Below, one piece after another: positions 19,155-29,557 of a stretch of 64,000 bases of DNA (position 1 is the stretch's first letter; every line of letters begins with the position of its first letter). The stretch spans positions 62,001-126,000 of the forward strand of contig NZ_VCHQ01000015.1 in NCBI RefSeq assembly GCF_005860775.1, in the 5' to 3' direction. The notes under the pieces are model-generated. The model was given only the letters and a program-made list of their open reading frames with translations. It had not been told where the DNA came from and searched no databases. The position numbers and the translations under genes were made by a program. Source of the stretch: Klebsiella indica (GTDB lineage Bacteria > Pseudomonadota > Gammaproteobacteria > Enterobacterales > Enterobacteriaceae).

Positions 19155-19190
19155 AACGGCCCCTGGCAGACAGGGGCCGTTTTGACTTTT
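19155..19190 (+). terminator. Rho-independent terminator after bamB
   Basis: A perfect 11-bp stem (AACGGCCCCTG/CAGGGGCCGTT) with a 5-base loop, followed by a T-rich run, begins 26 bases after the bamB stop. Confidence 0.85.
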
Positions 19191-19244
19191 TAAAAAACGT
19201 CGCGATATACGGCGTTGTATCGATTTTTGTATGAGGCATTTAAC

Positions 19245-20723
19245 ATGATACCTGTGGTCGCGCTTGTCGGGCGCCCTAACGTTGGAAAATCCACGCTTTT
19301 TAACCGCTTAACGCGCACTCGTGATGCGTTGGTCGCGGATTTTCCGGGGCTGACTCGTGACCGTAAGTACGGTCGTGCTGAAGTGGAAGGCCGTGAATTT
19401 ATCTGTATCGATACTGGCGGGATCGACGGTACCGAAGATGGCGTTGAGACGCGGATGGCGGAGCAGTCGTTGCTGGCGATTGAAGAAGCGGACGTAGTGC
19501 TGTTTATGGTCGATGCGCGTGCTGGTCTGATGCCTGCGGATTCGGCGATTGCTAAACATCTGCGCTCTCGTGAAAAGCCAACCTTCCTGGTGGCAAACAA
19601 AACTGACGGTATTGATGCCGATCAGGCGATTGCTGATTTCTGGTCGCTGGGGTTAGGCGATATTTATCCGATCGCTGCTTCACATGGTCGCGGCGTGACC
19701 AGCCTGCTGGAGCATGTGCTTCTGCCGTGGGTTGACGAAGTGAATCCGCCAGAAGAAGTTGATGACGACGCGGCATACTGGGCGCAGTTTGAAGCGGAAC
19801 AGAACGGTGAAGACGTTGCCGAGCCGGAAGATGACTTTAACCCGCAGGATCTGCCAATTAAGCTGGCCATTGTCGGTCGCCCGAACGTAGGTAAGTCAAC
19901 GCTCACCAACCGCATCCTGGGCGAAGAGCGTGTGGTGGTTTACGATATGCCGGGCACGACTCGTGACAGTATCTATATCCCAATGGAACGTGATGAGCGT
20001 GAATATGTGCTTATCGATACCGCGGGCGTGCGTAAGCGCGGTAAAATATCTGACGTTGTAGAGAAATTTTCGGTTATCAAAACCCTGCAGGCAATTGAAG
20101 ACGCTAACGTCGTGCTGCTGGTGATTGATGCGCGAGAAGGTATCTCCGACCAGGATTTGTCCCTGCTGGGCTTTATCCTCAATAGCGGTCGCTCGCTGGT
20201 GATTGTCGTCAATAAATGGGACGGTCTGAGCCAGGAAGTGAAAGAGCAGGTGAAAGAGACCCTGGACTTCCGTCTGGGCTTTATCGATTTTGCCCGGGTG
20301 CATTTTATCTCCGCGCTGCACGGTAGCGGCGTCGGCAACCTGTTTGAATCCGTACGTGAGGCCTACGACAGCGCAACCCGTCGCGTGGGCACCGCGATGC
20401 TGACCCGCATCATGACCATGGCTGCCGAAGATCATCAGCCGCCGCTGGTGCGCGGTCGTCGCGTGAAGCTGAAATATGCCCATGCTGGTGGCTATAACCC
20501 ACCAATCGTGGTGATCCACGGTAACCAGGTGAAAGATCTGCCGGATTCTTACAAACGTTATCTGATGAACTACTTCCGCAAATCGCTGGAAGTGATGGGG
20601 ACGCCTATTCGTATTCAGTTCAAGGAAGGGGAGAACCCGTTTGCCAACAAACGCAATACCCTGACGCCGAACCAGATGCGTAAGCGTAAGCGCCTGATTA
20701 AACATATCAAGAAAAGCAAATAA
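19245..20723 (+). CDS. der: ribosome-assembly GTPase Der (EngA)
   Basis: Essential GTPase for 50S subunit maturation, with two tandem G domains. The P-loop GRPNVGKST occurs twice, at about residues 9-17 and again near 213. Switch II DTGG/DTAG and NKxD motifs follow in each domain. An acidic linker lies between them and a KH-like C-terminal domain ends in Lys/Arg-rich sequence. The ATG at 19245 is chosen because the upstream in-frame codon has no ribosome site and lies in the bamB-der spacer; it gives 492 residues against 490 in E. coli. It is the last gene of the conserved run before a variable interval. Confidence 0.97.
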   Translation: MIPVVALVGRPNVGKSTLFNRLTRTRDALVADFPGLTRDRKYGRAEVEGREFICIDTGGIDGTEDGVETRMAEQSLLAIEEADVVLFMVDARAGLMPADSAIAKHLRSREKPTFLVANKTDGIDADQAIADFWSLGLGDIYPIAASHGRGVTSLLEHVLLPWVDEVNPPEEVDDDAAYWAQFEAEQNGEDVAEPEDDFNPQDLPIKLAIVGRPNVGKSTLTNRILGEERVVVYDMPGTTRDSIYIPMERDEREYVLIDTAGVRKRGKISDVVEKFSVIKTLQAIEDANVVLLVIDAREGISDQDLSLLGFILNSGRSLVIVVNKWDGLSQEVKEQVKETLDFRLGFIDFARVHFISALHGSGVGNLFESVREAYDSATRRVGTAMLTRIMTMAAEDHQPPLVRGRRVKLKYAHAGGYNPPIVVIHGNQVKDLPDSYKRYLMNYFRKSLEVMGTPIRIQFKEGENPFANKRNTLTPNQMRKRKRLIKHIKKSK

Positions 20724-21191
20724 GCGATCCACTGGCGAGAAATACGAAGCCGCATCTGTGAACGTGAACTGCACCCTAAAAGTTGGACACCGACTAAGTA
20801 AGGTGCAGTTTTTTATGGCAAAGCCAACGTATTTTTTGAAACAAGATGAGGTGTTATTAATCAGTACTGCTCTGGAAAGAGCTCAATATCCCACTTAGCT
20901 TTTTGCTGTAGTAAGAACATTGCTATAGTGACGGGCCGGAATCAGGCGGCTTGATAATATTGATATTTTTATCTTTGAAGATTAATTTAGCCTGATCGTC
21001 TTACCCGAATTTTCCCGGCGCCCAAATTCTGTAGATCATATATTATTTAATATTAGTCAGACGGATCTCCTGTGTCATACCGCGTAAACTACTATTTTTA
21101 ATAGGTAGACTGATGCGGTTGGTAAAGAACAATATTGATTTACTATTCAACGCATACTCTGGATGTTTATCAACTGCCCGGAGAGAGTCAA
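20724..21191. other. 468-base variable spacer after der
   Basis: Low-GC DNA holding an IS-end-like hairpin with a 27-codon relic frame (20761-20898), followed by about 290 bases with no recognisable gene or regulatory motif. It is the left edge of the interval that differs from both K-12 and Salmonella. Confidence 0.5.
20766..20898 (+). mobile_element. probable IS3-family (IS150-group) left-end relic
   Basis: TGAACTGCACCCTAAAAGTTGGACA resembles the inverted-repeat end of IS150-type elements, in which TGTACTGCACCC...TTGGAC precedes a transposase OrfA starting MSKPKYPFEK. Here a frame starts at 20815 with MAKPTYFLKQDEVLL and stops after 27 codons. No transposase body or right end is present. 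The inverted pair AACTGCACC/GGTGCAGTT followed by TTTTT (20767-20815) could equally act as the der terminator. Confidence 0.4.
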
Positions 21192-21485
21192 ATGAACATC
21201 AAATTAGTGACTATTTCGTTGCTTGCTGCTGGTTTTATCCTGGCGTCAGATATGGCTATCGCCAAATTGGCTCCGTTAACAGATAACCAGGTGAAGCAGA
21301 GGATTATTGACGACTCTATCGCTTCCTACCCCGGTACATGCGCCTGCCCATTTAATACGGCACGTAACGGAAGTTCATGCGGTCGCCGCAGCGCCTGGAG
21401 CAAAGCCGGAGGTTACTCGCCGATTTGTTATAAAAAAGAAGTGACAAAAGAGATGGTTAAAGAATGGCGTCAGCGGAATCAATGA
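21192..21485 (+). CDS. small secreted Cys-rich protein, function unknown
   Basis: A 97-residue product with a clear Sec signal (MNIKLVTISLLAAGFILASDMAIA, cleavage after about residue 24). The mature part of about 73 residues holds four cysteines in TCACPFN, SSCGRRSAW and PICYKK, the motif block YPGTCACP...NGSSCGRRSAWS...GGYSPICY. I recall similar small exported proteins of unknown function in other proteobacteria but cannot name a family. The C-terminus is basic and helical. An upstream GGAGAG site supports the ATG at 21192. An in-frame start farther upstream would destroy the signal peptide. The gene is isolated in low-GC DNA beside a TonB receptor gene. Confidence 0.75.
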   Translation: MNIKLVTISLLAAGFILASDMAIAKLAPLTDNQVKQRIIDDSIASYPGTCACPFNTARNGSSCGRRSAWSKAGGYSPICYKKEVTKEMVKEWRQRNQ

Positions 21486-21686
21486 GTTGAAATTCGTGAT
21501 TCGGATACAGCGGTTTTGATGTTTTCAGCCTGCTAATCCTTTTTATCTTGCTATATAAATAATTTAATTGGCAGGATCGCCCATGTCTATTTTTTTAACA
21601 CAGCGTTATTCACCAATAGTGAAACGATGCCAGTGCCGGAGTGGTAAAACTGAGGTTTTCTTGTTTGTGAGACCGGGGTGAGTAGT

Positions 21687-21714
21687 AAAGCCAGTTCAAA
21701 TATAAACTGGCTTT
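21687..21714. terminator. bidirectional hairpin between small secreted gene and TonB receptor gene
   Basis: A perfect 10-bp stem (AAAGCCAGTT/AACTGGCTTT) with an 8-base AT loop, just past the receptor stop codon and flanked by short T-rich stretches. Confidence 0.6.
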
Positions 21715-21722
21715 TATGATGG

Positions 21723-23789
21723 TTAGAATTTCATACTAACGCCAGCGGTAACCGAACGCCCCGGTGCGGGTTGACGTCCCCACGGGCTGGTGTCTATTCC
21801 GCGGAACCAGTAATCACGATTAAAGAGATTATTGATACCAATATAACCGTTCAAAACGGTGTTGCCGGATTTGTAGAGATCGCGGCTAACCTGTGCGTTC
21901 CATACCCAATAGGATGGCAGTTGTCCTGCTGAGCCGGTGCTATTTTCATCAAGCGTGTTTGCTGCATCGGAATAAGATTTACTGAAGTAGTAACCCGCGA
22001 GAGTAAAGGTTGTACCACGCCAGTCATAATTACCGTCGAGTGTTACCTGATTGCGCGAGGCGTATGGCACTTCTTTTCCTCGGTTGACGCCATTACGTTG
22101 TTCTGCCTGCAGATATGCGTACCCTGCATGCAATTTTAGCCCGCTAACCACGTCTGGACTCCAGAACCCTTCCAGCTCAATCCCCTGATGTCGGGTACGG
22201 CCTATATTGAGATAGCTGTCTGATGTGCTGTCGTAAGAGATTTGATCTTTATAGTCGATCCGGTAAATATCCGCATGCAGGCTGATGTTTTTTGTCGGCG
22301 TATAGCGCACGCCGCTTTCATAGTTCCAGGCCAGCTCCGAGTTGACATCTCCGCCTTTTACAATTTGCGTGACCTGTACGGGGCGAAGGCTCTTTTGCAT
22401 ATCAGCATACAGGAACCATTGCGGCGTCATTTGATAACCTACGGTCAGCCCGGGTAACCACTGGTCGTCAGGGGAAGAGGTATGCAGACCCGTATTGTTG
22501 TCAGTGTACTTTTCGCTGACATGTTCGAAACGCATACCCGGAGTAATAGTTAATGAATCATCGAAGAGTTTTATGGCGTCGCTGATGTAACCGGCCCAGG
22601 CCTTATCATTAAAACTCCAGTCGCGGGTTACCGCGGTTGTACCTGTGGCGAGGGTTTTCTGGCGTACCTGATAATCAATTTTTTCACTGACAAAACGACC
22701 ACCAATGATCCACTGTTGATTGACGTTATCGCCCGTAATATCCATGCTCAGACGTGGCTCCGTACCCCATACCTTAAAGTGTCGTGGAGAGTTTTGTACG
22801 ATGTCTGCAGGTAGCGAAGGGTTCCATGTCTGGCCGGAGACTTTACTCATTCCGACATGAAAATCGCGATCGGAGTTATGCCCGAAAAATAGCCAGTTAA
22901 ATTCGGCAGAGTCGATGATTCCCAGGGATCCTAATAGCTGGTTATAGACAGCGCTGTAGCGTTTGGTATGGCCATCATAATCGTCCCACGGACGAGTGCT
23001 CTGCCTGCGATCATGCTGATAGTCCTCAGCCGATAGCGCGCCGGCGAGATCTGCATGTGCATCGTAGTATTGGTATGAGAGGTTTAGGGTTGTGTCTTCA
23101 TTGATGTTCCAGAGACCTCTTATGCGGAAATTTTGCACTTTACTGTCGCTGTGTTCGCGGAAAGAGTTACCTTTTACCTGATTGGCTTCAACCTGCAAGC
23201 CAAAATCATCGTTCAACATTCCGCCAGTTCTCAGGTAGGTGTCCCACAGGTTGCGGCCCTTACCATAAAAGGTGGCTCGCTCTGAGATCTCATTCTCCCA
23301 TTTCAACGGGATGGGTTTACTGATCAGATTTATTACGCCGCCGACATTGTTGGGACCGTACTGTACAGCCGCACCGCCGCGAACCACATCGATACGGTCA
23401 ATGGTGGCAAACGTCACCGGGAAAAGCGACATTCCCTCTTGTCCGTATGGTGCCAGCGCCAGGGGGATCCCATCTTCAAGGATTTGCGCTCGGCCGCTAC
23501 GACTGTCGTACAAACCGCGGATCGCGATTTGTGGCAGAATTCCGGTCCCCGTTTCATCCTGAATTTTTACTCCGGGAACGCGCTGTAGGGCATCATCCAG
23601 TGTGCGATTCGCCCCTTTTTCTAATTGTTCATTGCTGATAACGGTCCGGCTTCCGGCCCATGTTTTTACCGCTTCAGCGCGAGAGTCACCGAGGATGTTG
23701 CCATTAACTACGATTGTTTGTTCAGCAGCGGCGCTGGCGTTTCCTGCCATCAGGAGTGTTATTAATGTTGCTATCTTCGAGTACTGCAT
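21723..23789 (-). CDS. TonB-dependent ferric-siderophore receptor, FecA-like
   Basis: A 688-residue outer-membrane beta-barrel for Fe(III)-chelate uptake. The ATG at 23789 opens into a Sec signal (MQYSKIATLITLLMAGNASA). Upstream in-frame codons would cover the Fur box. The mature N-terminus carries a TonB-box-like EQTIVV, then the plug domain with RVPGVKIQDETGTG, IAIRGL, IDVVRGGAAVQYGPNNVGG and the long barrel ending in a terminal Phe. Resemblance to FecA is strongest in the plug (GIPLALAPYGQ) and in YDAHADLAGALSAEDY. The N-terminal signalling domain of FecA is missing and no sigma/anti-sigma pair is adjacent, so control is probably by Fur alone. The ligand is unknown; a citrate-like chelate is only a guess. 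Confidence 0.88.
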   Translation of the reverse strand: MQYSKIATLITLLMAGNASAAAEQTIVVNGNILGDSRAEAVKTWAGSRTVISNEQLEKGANRTLDDALQRVPGVKIQDETGTGILPQIAIRGLYDSRSGRAQILEDGIPLALAPYGQEGMSLFPVTFATIDRIDVVRGGAAVQYGPNNVGGVINLISKPIPLKWENEISERATFYGKGRNLWDTYLRTGGMLNDDFGLQVEANQVKGNSFREHSDSKVQNFRIRGLWNINEDTTLNLSYQYYDAHADLAGALSAEDYQHDRRQSTRPWDDYDGHTKRYSAVYNQLLGSLGIIDSAEFNWLFFGHNSDRDFHVGMSKVSGQTWNPSLPADIVQNSPRHFKVWGTEPRLSMDITGDNVNQQWIIGGRFVSEKIDYQVRQKTLATGTTAVTRDWSFNDKAWAGYISDAIKLFDDSLTITPGMRFEHVSEKYTDNNTGLHTSSPDDQWLPGLTVGYQMTPQWFLYADMQKSLRPVQVTQIVKGGDVNSELAWNYESGVRYTPTKNISLHADIYRIDYKDQISYDSTSDSYLNIGRTRHQGIELEGFWSPDVVSGLKLHAGYAYLQAEQRNGVNRGKEVPYASRNQVTLDGNYDWRGTTFTLAGYYFSKSYSDAANTLDENSTGSAGQLPSYWVWNAQVSRDLYKSGNTVLNGYIGINNLFNRDYWFRGIDTSPWGRQPAPGRSVTAGVSMKF

Positions 23790-23811
23790 TTTTATCCCTG
23801 AATAATGGTTG

Positions 23812-23850
23812 TTATTAATAATGATTTTAATAAACATTATCATTATTAAT
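23812..23850 (-). promoter_or_regulatory. candidate Fur box of the TonB receptor gene
   Basis: The stretch AATAATGATT...ACATTATCATTATT, 25-60 bases upstream of the receptor start, carries overlapping GATAATGATAATCATTATC-like hexamers (AATGAT, ATTATCATTATT). It predicts iron-dependent repression by Fur. Confidence 0.7.
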
Positions 23851-24282
23851 TGTGGGTCGGTATCTACCCGAAAATGAAATGATGTTGTCAAGGGTTGGTT
23901 TGGTGGCCTGGTTAAAGGGCGGATATGGTGTGTAATACGACAGGTTTCAGTGAGAAAAGCAGGAAAGACGCGCCACAGAGAGTGTGATTACTGTTGAACT
24001 TAAATAGAGACTTAACCTAAATCAAAATTTTTGATAAAGATGTTTAAAGTTTATGAATGAAACTATTTTATGGGGCAATTATTAGGTTGTTCCGGTCCAC
24101 TGGACGAAACCGTCGGAAGTGTATCGCTCATCAGCAGGTTGCTGTGCGGTAACGGATACCAGGTGAAAACAAAAAATGCGCTATTTTCACCATATCAAAC
24201 CGAAAAGGCAGTTATGTACGCAGGCTTTATCAAACCTGAAACATGATAAAATCGCGCAAGACCAACTTCATCAGGAGTCACT

Positions 24283-24501
24283 ATGGAATTTGATTGCCCC
24301 GTATGCCGCGCCCGGCTTGAGGTACAGGCCAATAGCATTCATTGTGAGCATTGTGCGAAAGATTTTGCAGTGGAAGCTCGCTGCCCGGAGTGCCATAAGC
24401 CGCTGGACGTTTTAAAAGCCTGCGGCGCGGTGGATTACTTTTGTCAGAACGGACACGGGCTGATTTCGAAAAAACGCGTTGAGTGGGAAGCGGTAGAGTA
24501 A
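24283..24501 (+). CDS. yfgJ: zinc-ribbon protein YfgJ
   Basis: A 72-residue cytoplasmic protein with paired CxxC knuckles: CPVC (6-9), CEHC, CPEC and a final CQNGHG, typical of a double zinc ribbon. It matches E. coli YfgJ in length and in the C-terminal block LKACGAVDYFC...GHGLISKKRVE. The ATG follows a CAGGAG-type site (ATCAGGAGTCACT). It converges with xseA, the two stops being six bases apart. Function in E. coli is unknown. Confidence 0.9.
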   Translation: MEFDCPVCRARLEVQANSIHCEHCAKDFAVEARCPECHKPLDVLKACGAVDYFCQNGHGLISKKRVEWEAVE

Positions 24502-24507
24502 CTGGCC

Positions 24508-25878
24508 TTACTTCTTTTTTACCCGGGTTTTCTTCACCGGCGTAACCGTTTTTACCTCGCTCTCTACCCAACCATCGTTCAGGCGAGTGGTGAGGAGATC
24601 GCCTTCGCGTACCTGTTTGGTCTGCTTCAGCACGGTACCGTTGCTGGCGGAAGTCACGCTATAGCCGCGGGCGAGGGTGGCCAGTGGACTGACGACTTCC
24701 AGGTGCGTGACCATATTACCGAAGCGTTCGCGCTGTTCAGCAAGTCGTGCACGGATGTTTTCCGCCAGTCGGTATTCGAGTTGCTGAATACGGCTCTGGG
24801 CACGGTGAATACGCGGCTGCGGGTTTTGCTGATTCAGGCGCTGTATGGCGCGCTGCTGGCGCTGGTCGGCGCGCTTCATTTGCGCCTCAAGGGCGAAACG
24901 CATGCGCTGACGCAATCTTTCCAGTTCCGTTTGCTGGCGAGCCAGCCGCAACTGGGGATGCTGCTGTTGCAGGCGGTGAAAAAGCTGGGTAAAGCGACGA
25001 TGGCGGTTGGCAAGGAAGTAGTCCATCGCCATTTCCAGACGCTGCTGCCCGGATTGTATCTGGCGCAGCAACTCCTGCTGGTTACGGCTGACAATCTCCG
25101 CCGCGGCGGAAGGCGTTGGCGCCCGTAGATCAGCGACGAAATCAGCGATAGTGACGTCGGTTTCATGGCCTACCGCGCTGACGATTGGAATTTGACTGGC
25201 AAAAATCGCCCGCGCGACCCGCTCGTCGTTAAAACTCCATAAATCTTCCAGTGAACCGCCGCCGCGCCCGACGATAAGCACATCGCACTCCTGACGTGCG
25301 TTGGCCAGCTCAATCGCGCGAACGATCTGCCCTGGGGCGTCATCGCCCTGAACGGCGGTCGGGTAAATAATAACCGGTAGCGAGGGATCGCGACGCTTGA
25401 GCACCTGCAAAATATCGTGCAGTGCGGCGCCGGTTTTTGACGTAATAATGCCGGTGCAGTGTGCCGGTGAGGGGAGGGGCTGTTTATGCTGCTGATCGAA
25501 CAACCCTTCTGCAGACAACATCACCTTGAGCTGCTCATACTTCTGCTGAAGCAGACCTTCACCTGCTGGCTGCATACTTTCAACGATGATTTGATAATCG
25601 CCGCGTGGTTCGTAAAGGGTAACATTCGCGCGCACCAGCACCTGCTGCCCGTGCTGTGGGCGAAAAGTGACGCGGCGGTTGCTGTTGCGGAACATCGCGC
25701 AGCGCACCTGAGCGTTATCGTCCTTTAAGGTGAAGTACCAGTGGCCTGATGATGGCTGGCTGAAATTTGAAATCTCGCCGCTAATCCATACCTGCCCCAT
25801 TTCACGTTCCAGCAGCAGACGAACCGCCTGATTCAGGCGACTTACCGTGTAAATTGAGGGTGACTGGGATGGAAACAT
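24508..25878 (-). CDS. xseA: exodeoxyribonuclease VII large subunit
   Basis: Catalytic subunit of the single-strand-specific exonuclease VII used in mismatch repair and quinolone tolerance. The 456-residue length equals E. coli. An N-terminal OB-fold ([20 protein letters not shown]) precedes the catalytic core with [16 protein letters not shown] (about residue 205) and GHETD...[16 protein letters not shown], then a long Arg/Gln-rich coiled coil (about 265-385) and a C-terminal segment that binds the small subunit. The ATG at 25878 is divergent from guaB across a 158-base promoter region. Confidence 0.97.
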   Translation of the reverse strand: MFPSQSPSIYTVSRLNQAVRLLLEREMGQVWISGEISNFSQPSSGHWYFTLKDDNAQVRCAMFRNSNRRVTFRPQHGQQVLVRANVTLYEPRGDYQIIVESMQPAGEGLLQQKYEQLKVMLSAEGLFDQQHKQPLPSPAHCTGIITSKTGAALHDILQVLKRRDPSLPVIIYPTAVQGDDAPGQIVRAIELANARQECDVLIVGRGGGSLEDLWSFNDERVARAIFASQIPIVSAVGHETDVTIADFVADLRAPTPSAAAEIVSRNQQELLRQIQSGQQRLEMAMDYFLANRHRRFTQLFHRLQQQHPQLRLARQQTELERLRQRMRFALEAQMKRADQRQQRAIQRLNQQNPQPRIHRAQSRIQQLEYRLAENIRARLAEQRERFGNMVTHLEVVSPLATLARGYSVTSASNGTVLKQTKQVREGDLLTTRLNDGWVESEVKTVTPVKKTRVKKK

Positions 25879-25970
25879 GTGAGCAAGATCAAATTTTAAA
25901 TCAGCAGGTTATTCAGTCGATAGTAACCTGCTCAGAGGGGATCGCAAGTATTATTTTCAAAAAAGGGTAG

Positions 25971-25996
25971 ATGCAATCGGTTACGCTCTGTATAAT
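25971..25996 (+). promoter_or_regulatory. guaBA promoter with PurR operator
   Basis: A TATAAT -10 box lies at 25991-25996, 41 bases before guaB. Immediately upstream ATGCAATCGGTTACGC (25971-25986) matches the PurR operator pattern ACGCAAACGTTTNCGT and occupies the -35/-10 spacer, as in E. coli guaB. Confidence 0.75.
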
Positions 25997-26036
25997 GCCA
26001 CGGCAATATTTATCCACCCTGGTCGAGATATTGCCC

Positions 26037-27503
26037 ATGCTACGTATCGCTAAAGAAGCTCTGACGTTTGACGACGTCCTCCTCGTTCCCGCTCATTCAA
26101 CCGTTCTGCCAAATACCGCCGATCTCAGCACTCAGTTGACGAAAACCATTCGTCTGAATATTCCTATGCTCTCCGCAGCAATGGATACCGTGACCGAGGC
26201 GCGTCTGGCAATTGCTCTGGCACAGGAAGGCGGCATCGGCTTTATTCATAAAAATATGTCCATCGAGCGCCAGGCTGAAGAAGTCAGGCGTGTGAAGAAG
26301 CATGAGTCCGGCGTGGTAACCGATCCGCAGACCGTCCTGCCGACCACCACGCTGCGGGAAGTGAAAGAACTGACCGAACGTAACGGTTTTGCGGGTTATC
26401 CGGTGGTGACTGAAGACAACGAACTGGTCGGTATTATCACCGGTCGTGATGTGCGTTTCGTGACCGATCTGAATCAACCGGTTAGCGTTTATATGACGCC
26501 GAAAGAGCGTCTGGTCACCGTTCGCGAAGGTGAAAGCCGCGAAGTGGTGTTTGCCAAAATGCATGAAAAACGCGTTGAGAAAGCGCTGGTCGTGGATGAC
26601 AGCTTCCATCTTCGCGGCATGATCACGGTTAAAGATTTCCAGAAAGCGGAACGTAAGCCGAACGCCTGTAAAGATGAGCAGGGCCGCTTACGTGTTGGCG
26701 CCGCAGTTGGCGCAGGCGCGGGTAACGAAGAGCGCGTAGATGCGCTGGTTGCTGCGGGCGTTGATATTCTGCTGATCGACTCCTCTCACGGTCATTCCGA
26801 AGGCGTATTGCAGCGTATTCGTGAAACTCGCGCTAAATATCCTGATCTGCAGATTATCGGCGGCAACGTTGCCACCGGCGCGGGCGCGCGGGCGCTGGCT
26901 GAAGCGGGCGTGAGCGCGGTGAAAGTAGGGATCGGTCCTGGCTCCATCTGTACCACGCGTATCGTCACCGGCGTGGGCGTTCCGCAGATCACGGCAGTAT
27001 CCGATGCGGTTGAAGCGCTGGAAGGTACCGGTATTCCGGTGGTTGCTGATGGTGGTATCCGTTTCTCCGGCGATATCGCCAAAGCGATTGCCGCAGGCGC
27101 GGCGGCGGTAATGGTTGGCTCTATGCTGGCCGGTACCGAAGAATCCCCGGGCGAAATTGAACTTTATCAGGGGCGTTCTTATAAATCTTACCGTGGTATG
27201 GGTTCCCTTGGCGCGATGTCCAAAGGCTCCTCCGACCGTTACTTCCAGAGCGACAATGCTGCCGACAAACTGGTGCCGGAAGGTATCGAAGGCCGCGTCG
27301 CCTATAAAGGCCGTCTGAAAGAGATCATTCACCAGCAGATGGGTGGCCTGCGCTCCTGTATGGGGCTGACCGGTTGTGGTACTATTGATACACTACGGAC
27401 CAAAGCGGAATTCGTGCGCATCAGCGGCGCGGGTATCCAGGAGAGCCACGTTCACGACGTGACCATCACCAAGGAATCCCCGAACTACCGGATGGGCTCC
27501 TGA
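26037..27503 (+). CDS. guaB: inosine-5'-monophosphate dehydrogenase
   Basis: First step of GMP synthesis from IMP: NAD-dependent oxidation to XMP. The 488-residue product matches E. coli. A TIM barrel is interrupted by two CBS domains at about residues 93-205. The active-site loop [11 protein letters not shown] holds the catalytic Cys near 305. The flap [11 protein letters not shown] and the SSHGHSEG substrate loop are intact. The ATG at 26037 ([19 protein letters not shown]) is used because in-frame upstream codons lie inside the promoter. guaA starts 69 bases downstream after an intercistronic hairpin, so the pair forms the guaBA operon. Confidence 0.98.
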   Translation: MLRIAKEALTFDDVLLVPAHSTVLPNTADLSTQLTKTIRLNIPMLSAAMDTVTEARLAIALAQEGGIGFIHKNMSIERQAEEVRRVKKHESGVVTDPQTVLPTTTLREVKELTERNGFAGYPVVTEDNELVGIITGRDVRFVTDLNQPVSVYMTPKERLVTVREGESREVVFAKMHEKRVEKALVVDDSFHLRGMITVKDFQKAERKPNACKDEQGRLRVGAAVGAGAGNEERVDALVAAGVDILLIDSSHGHSEGVLQRIRETRAKYPDLQIIGGNVATGAGARALAEAGVSAVKVGIGPGSICTTRIVTGVGVPQITAVSDAVEALEGTGIPVVADGGIRFSGDIAKAIAAGAAAVMVGSMLAGTEESPGEIELYQGRSYKSYRGMGSLGAMSKGSSDRYFQSDNAADKLVPEGIEGRVAYKGRLKEIIHQQMGGLRSCMGLTGCGTIDTLRTKAEFVRISGAGIQESHVHDVTITKESPNYRMGS

Positions 27504-27509
27504 TTTTCA

Positions 27510-27532
27510 TCGCCCGGCCATGTGCCGGGCGA
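27510..27532 (+). other. intercistronic hairpin in guaBA
   Basis: A perfect 9-bp stem (TCGCCCGGC/GCCGGGCGA) with a 5-base loop, seven bases after the guaB stop and followed by TTTATTTA rather than a real T-run. It is likely an mRNA-stabilising or partial-termination structure. Confidence 0.5.
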
Positions 27533-27571
27533 TTTATTTAACCTGTATCACTTGCCTCGGAATTATCGTCA

Positions 27572-29149
27572 ATGACGGATAACATTCATAAACATCGTAT
27601 TCTTATCCTGGACTTCGGTTCTCAGTATACCCAACTGGTTGCGCGTCGCGTGCGTGAATTAGGTGTCTATTGTGAACTGTGGGCATGGGACGTGACTGAA
27701 GCTCAAATTCGTGAGTTCAATCCTAACGGCATCATTCTTTCCGGTGGCCCGGAAAGCACTACCGAAGATAACAGCCCGCGCGCGCCGGAGTATGTCTTCG
27801 AAGCAGGCGTGCCGGTATTTGGCGTATGCTACGGTATGCAGACCATGGCGATGCAGCTTGGCGGTCATGTTGAAGCGTCCAATGAGCGTGAATTCGGCTA
27901 TGCGCAGGTTGAAGTTCAGACCGATAGCGCGCTGATCCATGGTATTGAAGATGCGCTGAGCGCGGATGGCAAGGCTATGCTGGATGTCTGGATGAGCCAC
28001 GGCGATAAAGTTACCGCCATTCCGTCTGACTTCGTCACCGTCGCCAGCACCGAAACCTGCCCGTTTGCCATTATGGCTAATGAAGAGAAGCGTTTCTATG
28101 GCGTGCAGTTCCATCCTGAAGTGACCCATACTCGTCAGGGACTGCGTATGCTGGAGCGCTTTGTGCTTGAGATCTGCCAGTGTGAAGCGCTGTGGACGCC
28201 AGCGAAAATTATTGACGATGCCATCGAGCGTATTCGTCAGCAGGTCGGCGACGATAAAGTGATCCTTGGCCTGTCAGGCGGCGTGGATTCCTCTGTTACC
28301 GCGATGCTGCTGCACCGCGCTATCGGCAAAAATCTGACCTGTGTATTTGTGGATAACGGTCTGCTGCGCCTGAACGAAGCACAACAGGTGATGGATATGT
28401 TTGGCGACCGTTTCGGTCTGAACATCGTTCATGTGGAAGGCGAATCCCGCTTCCTGGCCGCGCTGGCTGGGGAAAACGATCCTGAAGCGAAGCGTAAAAT
28501 CATTGGCCGTGTGTTCGTTGAGGTATTCGACGAAGAGGCGCTGAAGCTGGAAGATGTTAAATGGCTGGCGCAAGGCACTATCTACCCTGATGTCATTGAG
28601 TCTGCGGCCTCCACGACCGGTAAAGCGCACGTCATCAAATCTCACCACAACGTGGGCGGACTACCGAAAGAGATGAAGATGGGCCTCGTTGAACCGCTGC
28701 GTGAGTTGTTCAAAGATGAAGTGCGTAAGATTGGTCTCGAACTGGGCCTGCCATACGACATGCTGTACCGTCATCCGTTCCCGGGGCCGGGTCTTGGCGT
28801 TCGCGTGCTGGGCGAAGTGAAGAAGGAGTACTGCGATCTGCTGCGTCGCGCGGATGCTATTTTTATTGAAGAGCTGCACAAAGCCGATCTGTATAACAAA
28901 GTGAGCCAGGCGTTCACTGTGTTCCTGCCGGTTCGCTCCGTCGGCGTGATGGGCGATGGTCGTAAGTACGACTGGGTGGTGTCCCTGCGCGCGGTAGAAA
29001 CCATCGACTTTATGACCGCCCACTGGGCGCATCTGCCGTACGATTTTCTCGGCCGCGTGTCTAACCGCATCATCAATGAAGTCGACGGTATTTCCCGCGT
29101 GGTGTATGACATCAGCGGTAAACCGCCGGCAACAATAGAGTGGGAATGA
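27572..29149 (+). CDS. guaA: GMP synthase (glutamine-hydrolysing)
   Basis: Converts XMP to GMP with ATP and glutamine. Over 525 residues it has an N-terminal class I glutaminase domain with nucleophile Cys86 in FGVCYGMQ and the His/Glu pair in FHPEVTH (about 181). The ATP-pyrophosphatase P-loop LSGGVDSS follows near 235, then the dimerisation domain ending in IEWE. The length is that of E. coli. A strong terminator follows 41 bases after the stop. Confidence 0.98.
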   Translation: MTDNIHKHRILILDFGSQYTQLVARRVRELGVYCELWAWDVTEAQIREFNPNGIILSGGPESTTEDNSPRAPEYVFEAGVPVFGVCYGMQTMAMQLGGHVEASNEREFGYAQVEVQTDSALIHGIEDALSADGKAMLDVWMSHGDKVTAIPSDFVTVASTETCPFAIMANEEKRFYGVQFHPEVTHTRQGLRMLERFVLEICQCEALWTPAKIIDDAIERIRQQVGDDKVILGLSGGVDSSVTAMLLHRAIGKNLTCVFVDNGLLRLNEAQQVMDMFGDRFGLNIVHVEGESRFLAALAGENDPEAKRKIIGRVFVEVFDEEALKLEDVKWLAQGTIYPDVIESAASTTGKAHVIKSHHNVGGLPKEMKMGLVEPLRELFKDEVRKIGLELGLPYDMLYRHPFPGPGLGVRVLGEVKKEYCDLLRRADAIFIEELHKADLYNKVSQAFTVFLPVRSVGVMGDGRKYDWVVSLRAVETIDFMTAHWAHLPYDFLGRVSNRIINEVDGISRVVYDISGKPPATIEWE

Positions 29150-29190
29150 TTTCCCTCAATTTTCTATGACTGATTTTAATGGCTGAATGA

Positions 29191-29217
29191 AACCCTCTGT
29201 TTTGCAGAGGGTTTTTT
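29191..29217 (+). terminator. Rho-independent terminator of guaBA
   Basis: A perfect 9-bp stem (AACCCTCTG/CAGAGGGTT) with a 5-base loop runs into six T. Confidence 0.9.
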
Positions 29218-29557
29218 ACGCCTGGTCTTCAGGGGCCAGAAGAATAGTTTTAAATCCAGCTGCGAACACATCTGTCGCGGGTAATGGCATGGAGATGCTC
29301 AAGTTTCGCTTTTTGTTGGCCAATGATGAAATCTTTTATGGCAGGTAATATGATCCTCTGCCGTTGAAAATCAAGTATTTTCAATGAGCATGGGGATAAG
29401 CGGAAAATGACCAAACAGGATATTTATCAGTCAATAATAGTTATGCGCCAGATATTCGGGTTGCAGATCAAATTGTTCAGGCACGAATTATAACGCTGTT
29501 CATGGTGTCTGTCAGGATGAAGCTCTGGGATGAGCTGAGTTATTGCCAATGTATTGA
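29218..29557. other. 340-base spacer, no gene recognised
   Basis: AT-rich DNA after the guaBA terminator. A 28-codon frame at 29407-29493 (MTKQDIYQSIIVMRQIFG...) has a weak GCGGA site but no recognisable relative. Nothing else is seen. Confidence 0.4.

Noticed and set aside
24070-24246. 58-codon frame starting MGQLLGCSGPLDE before yfgJ
   Set aside because: The LLGC resembles a lipobox but the N-terminus lacks basic and long hydrophobic parts, and no ribosome site is present.
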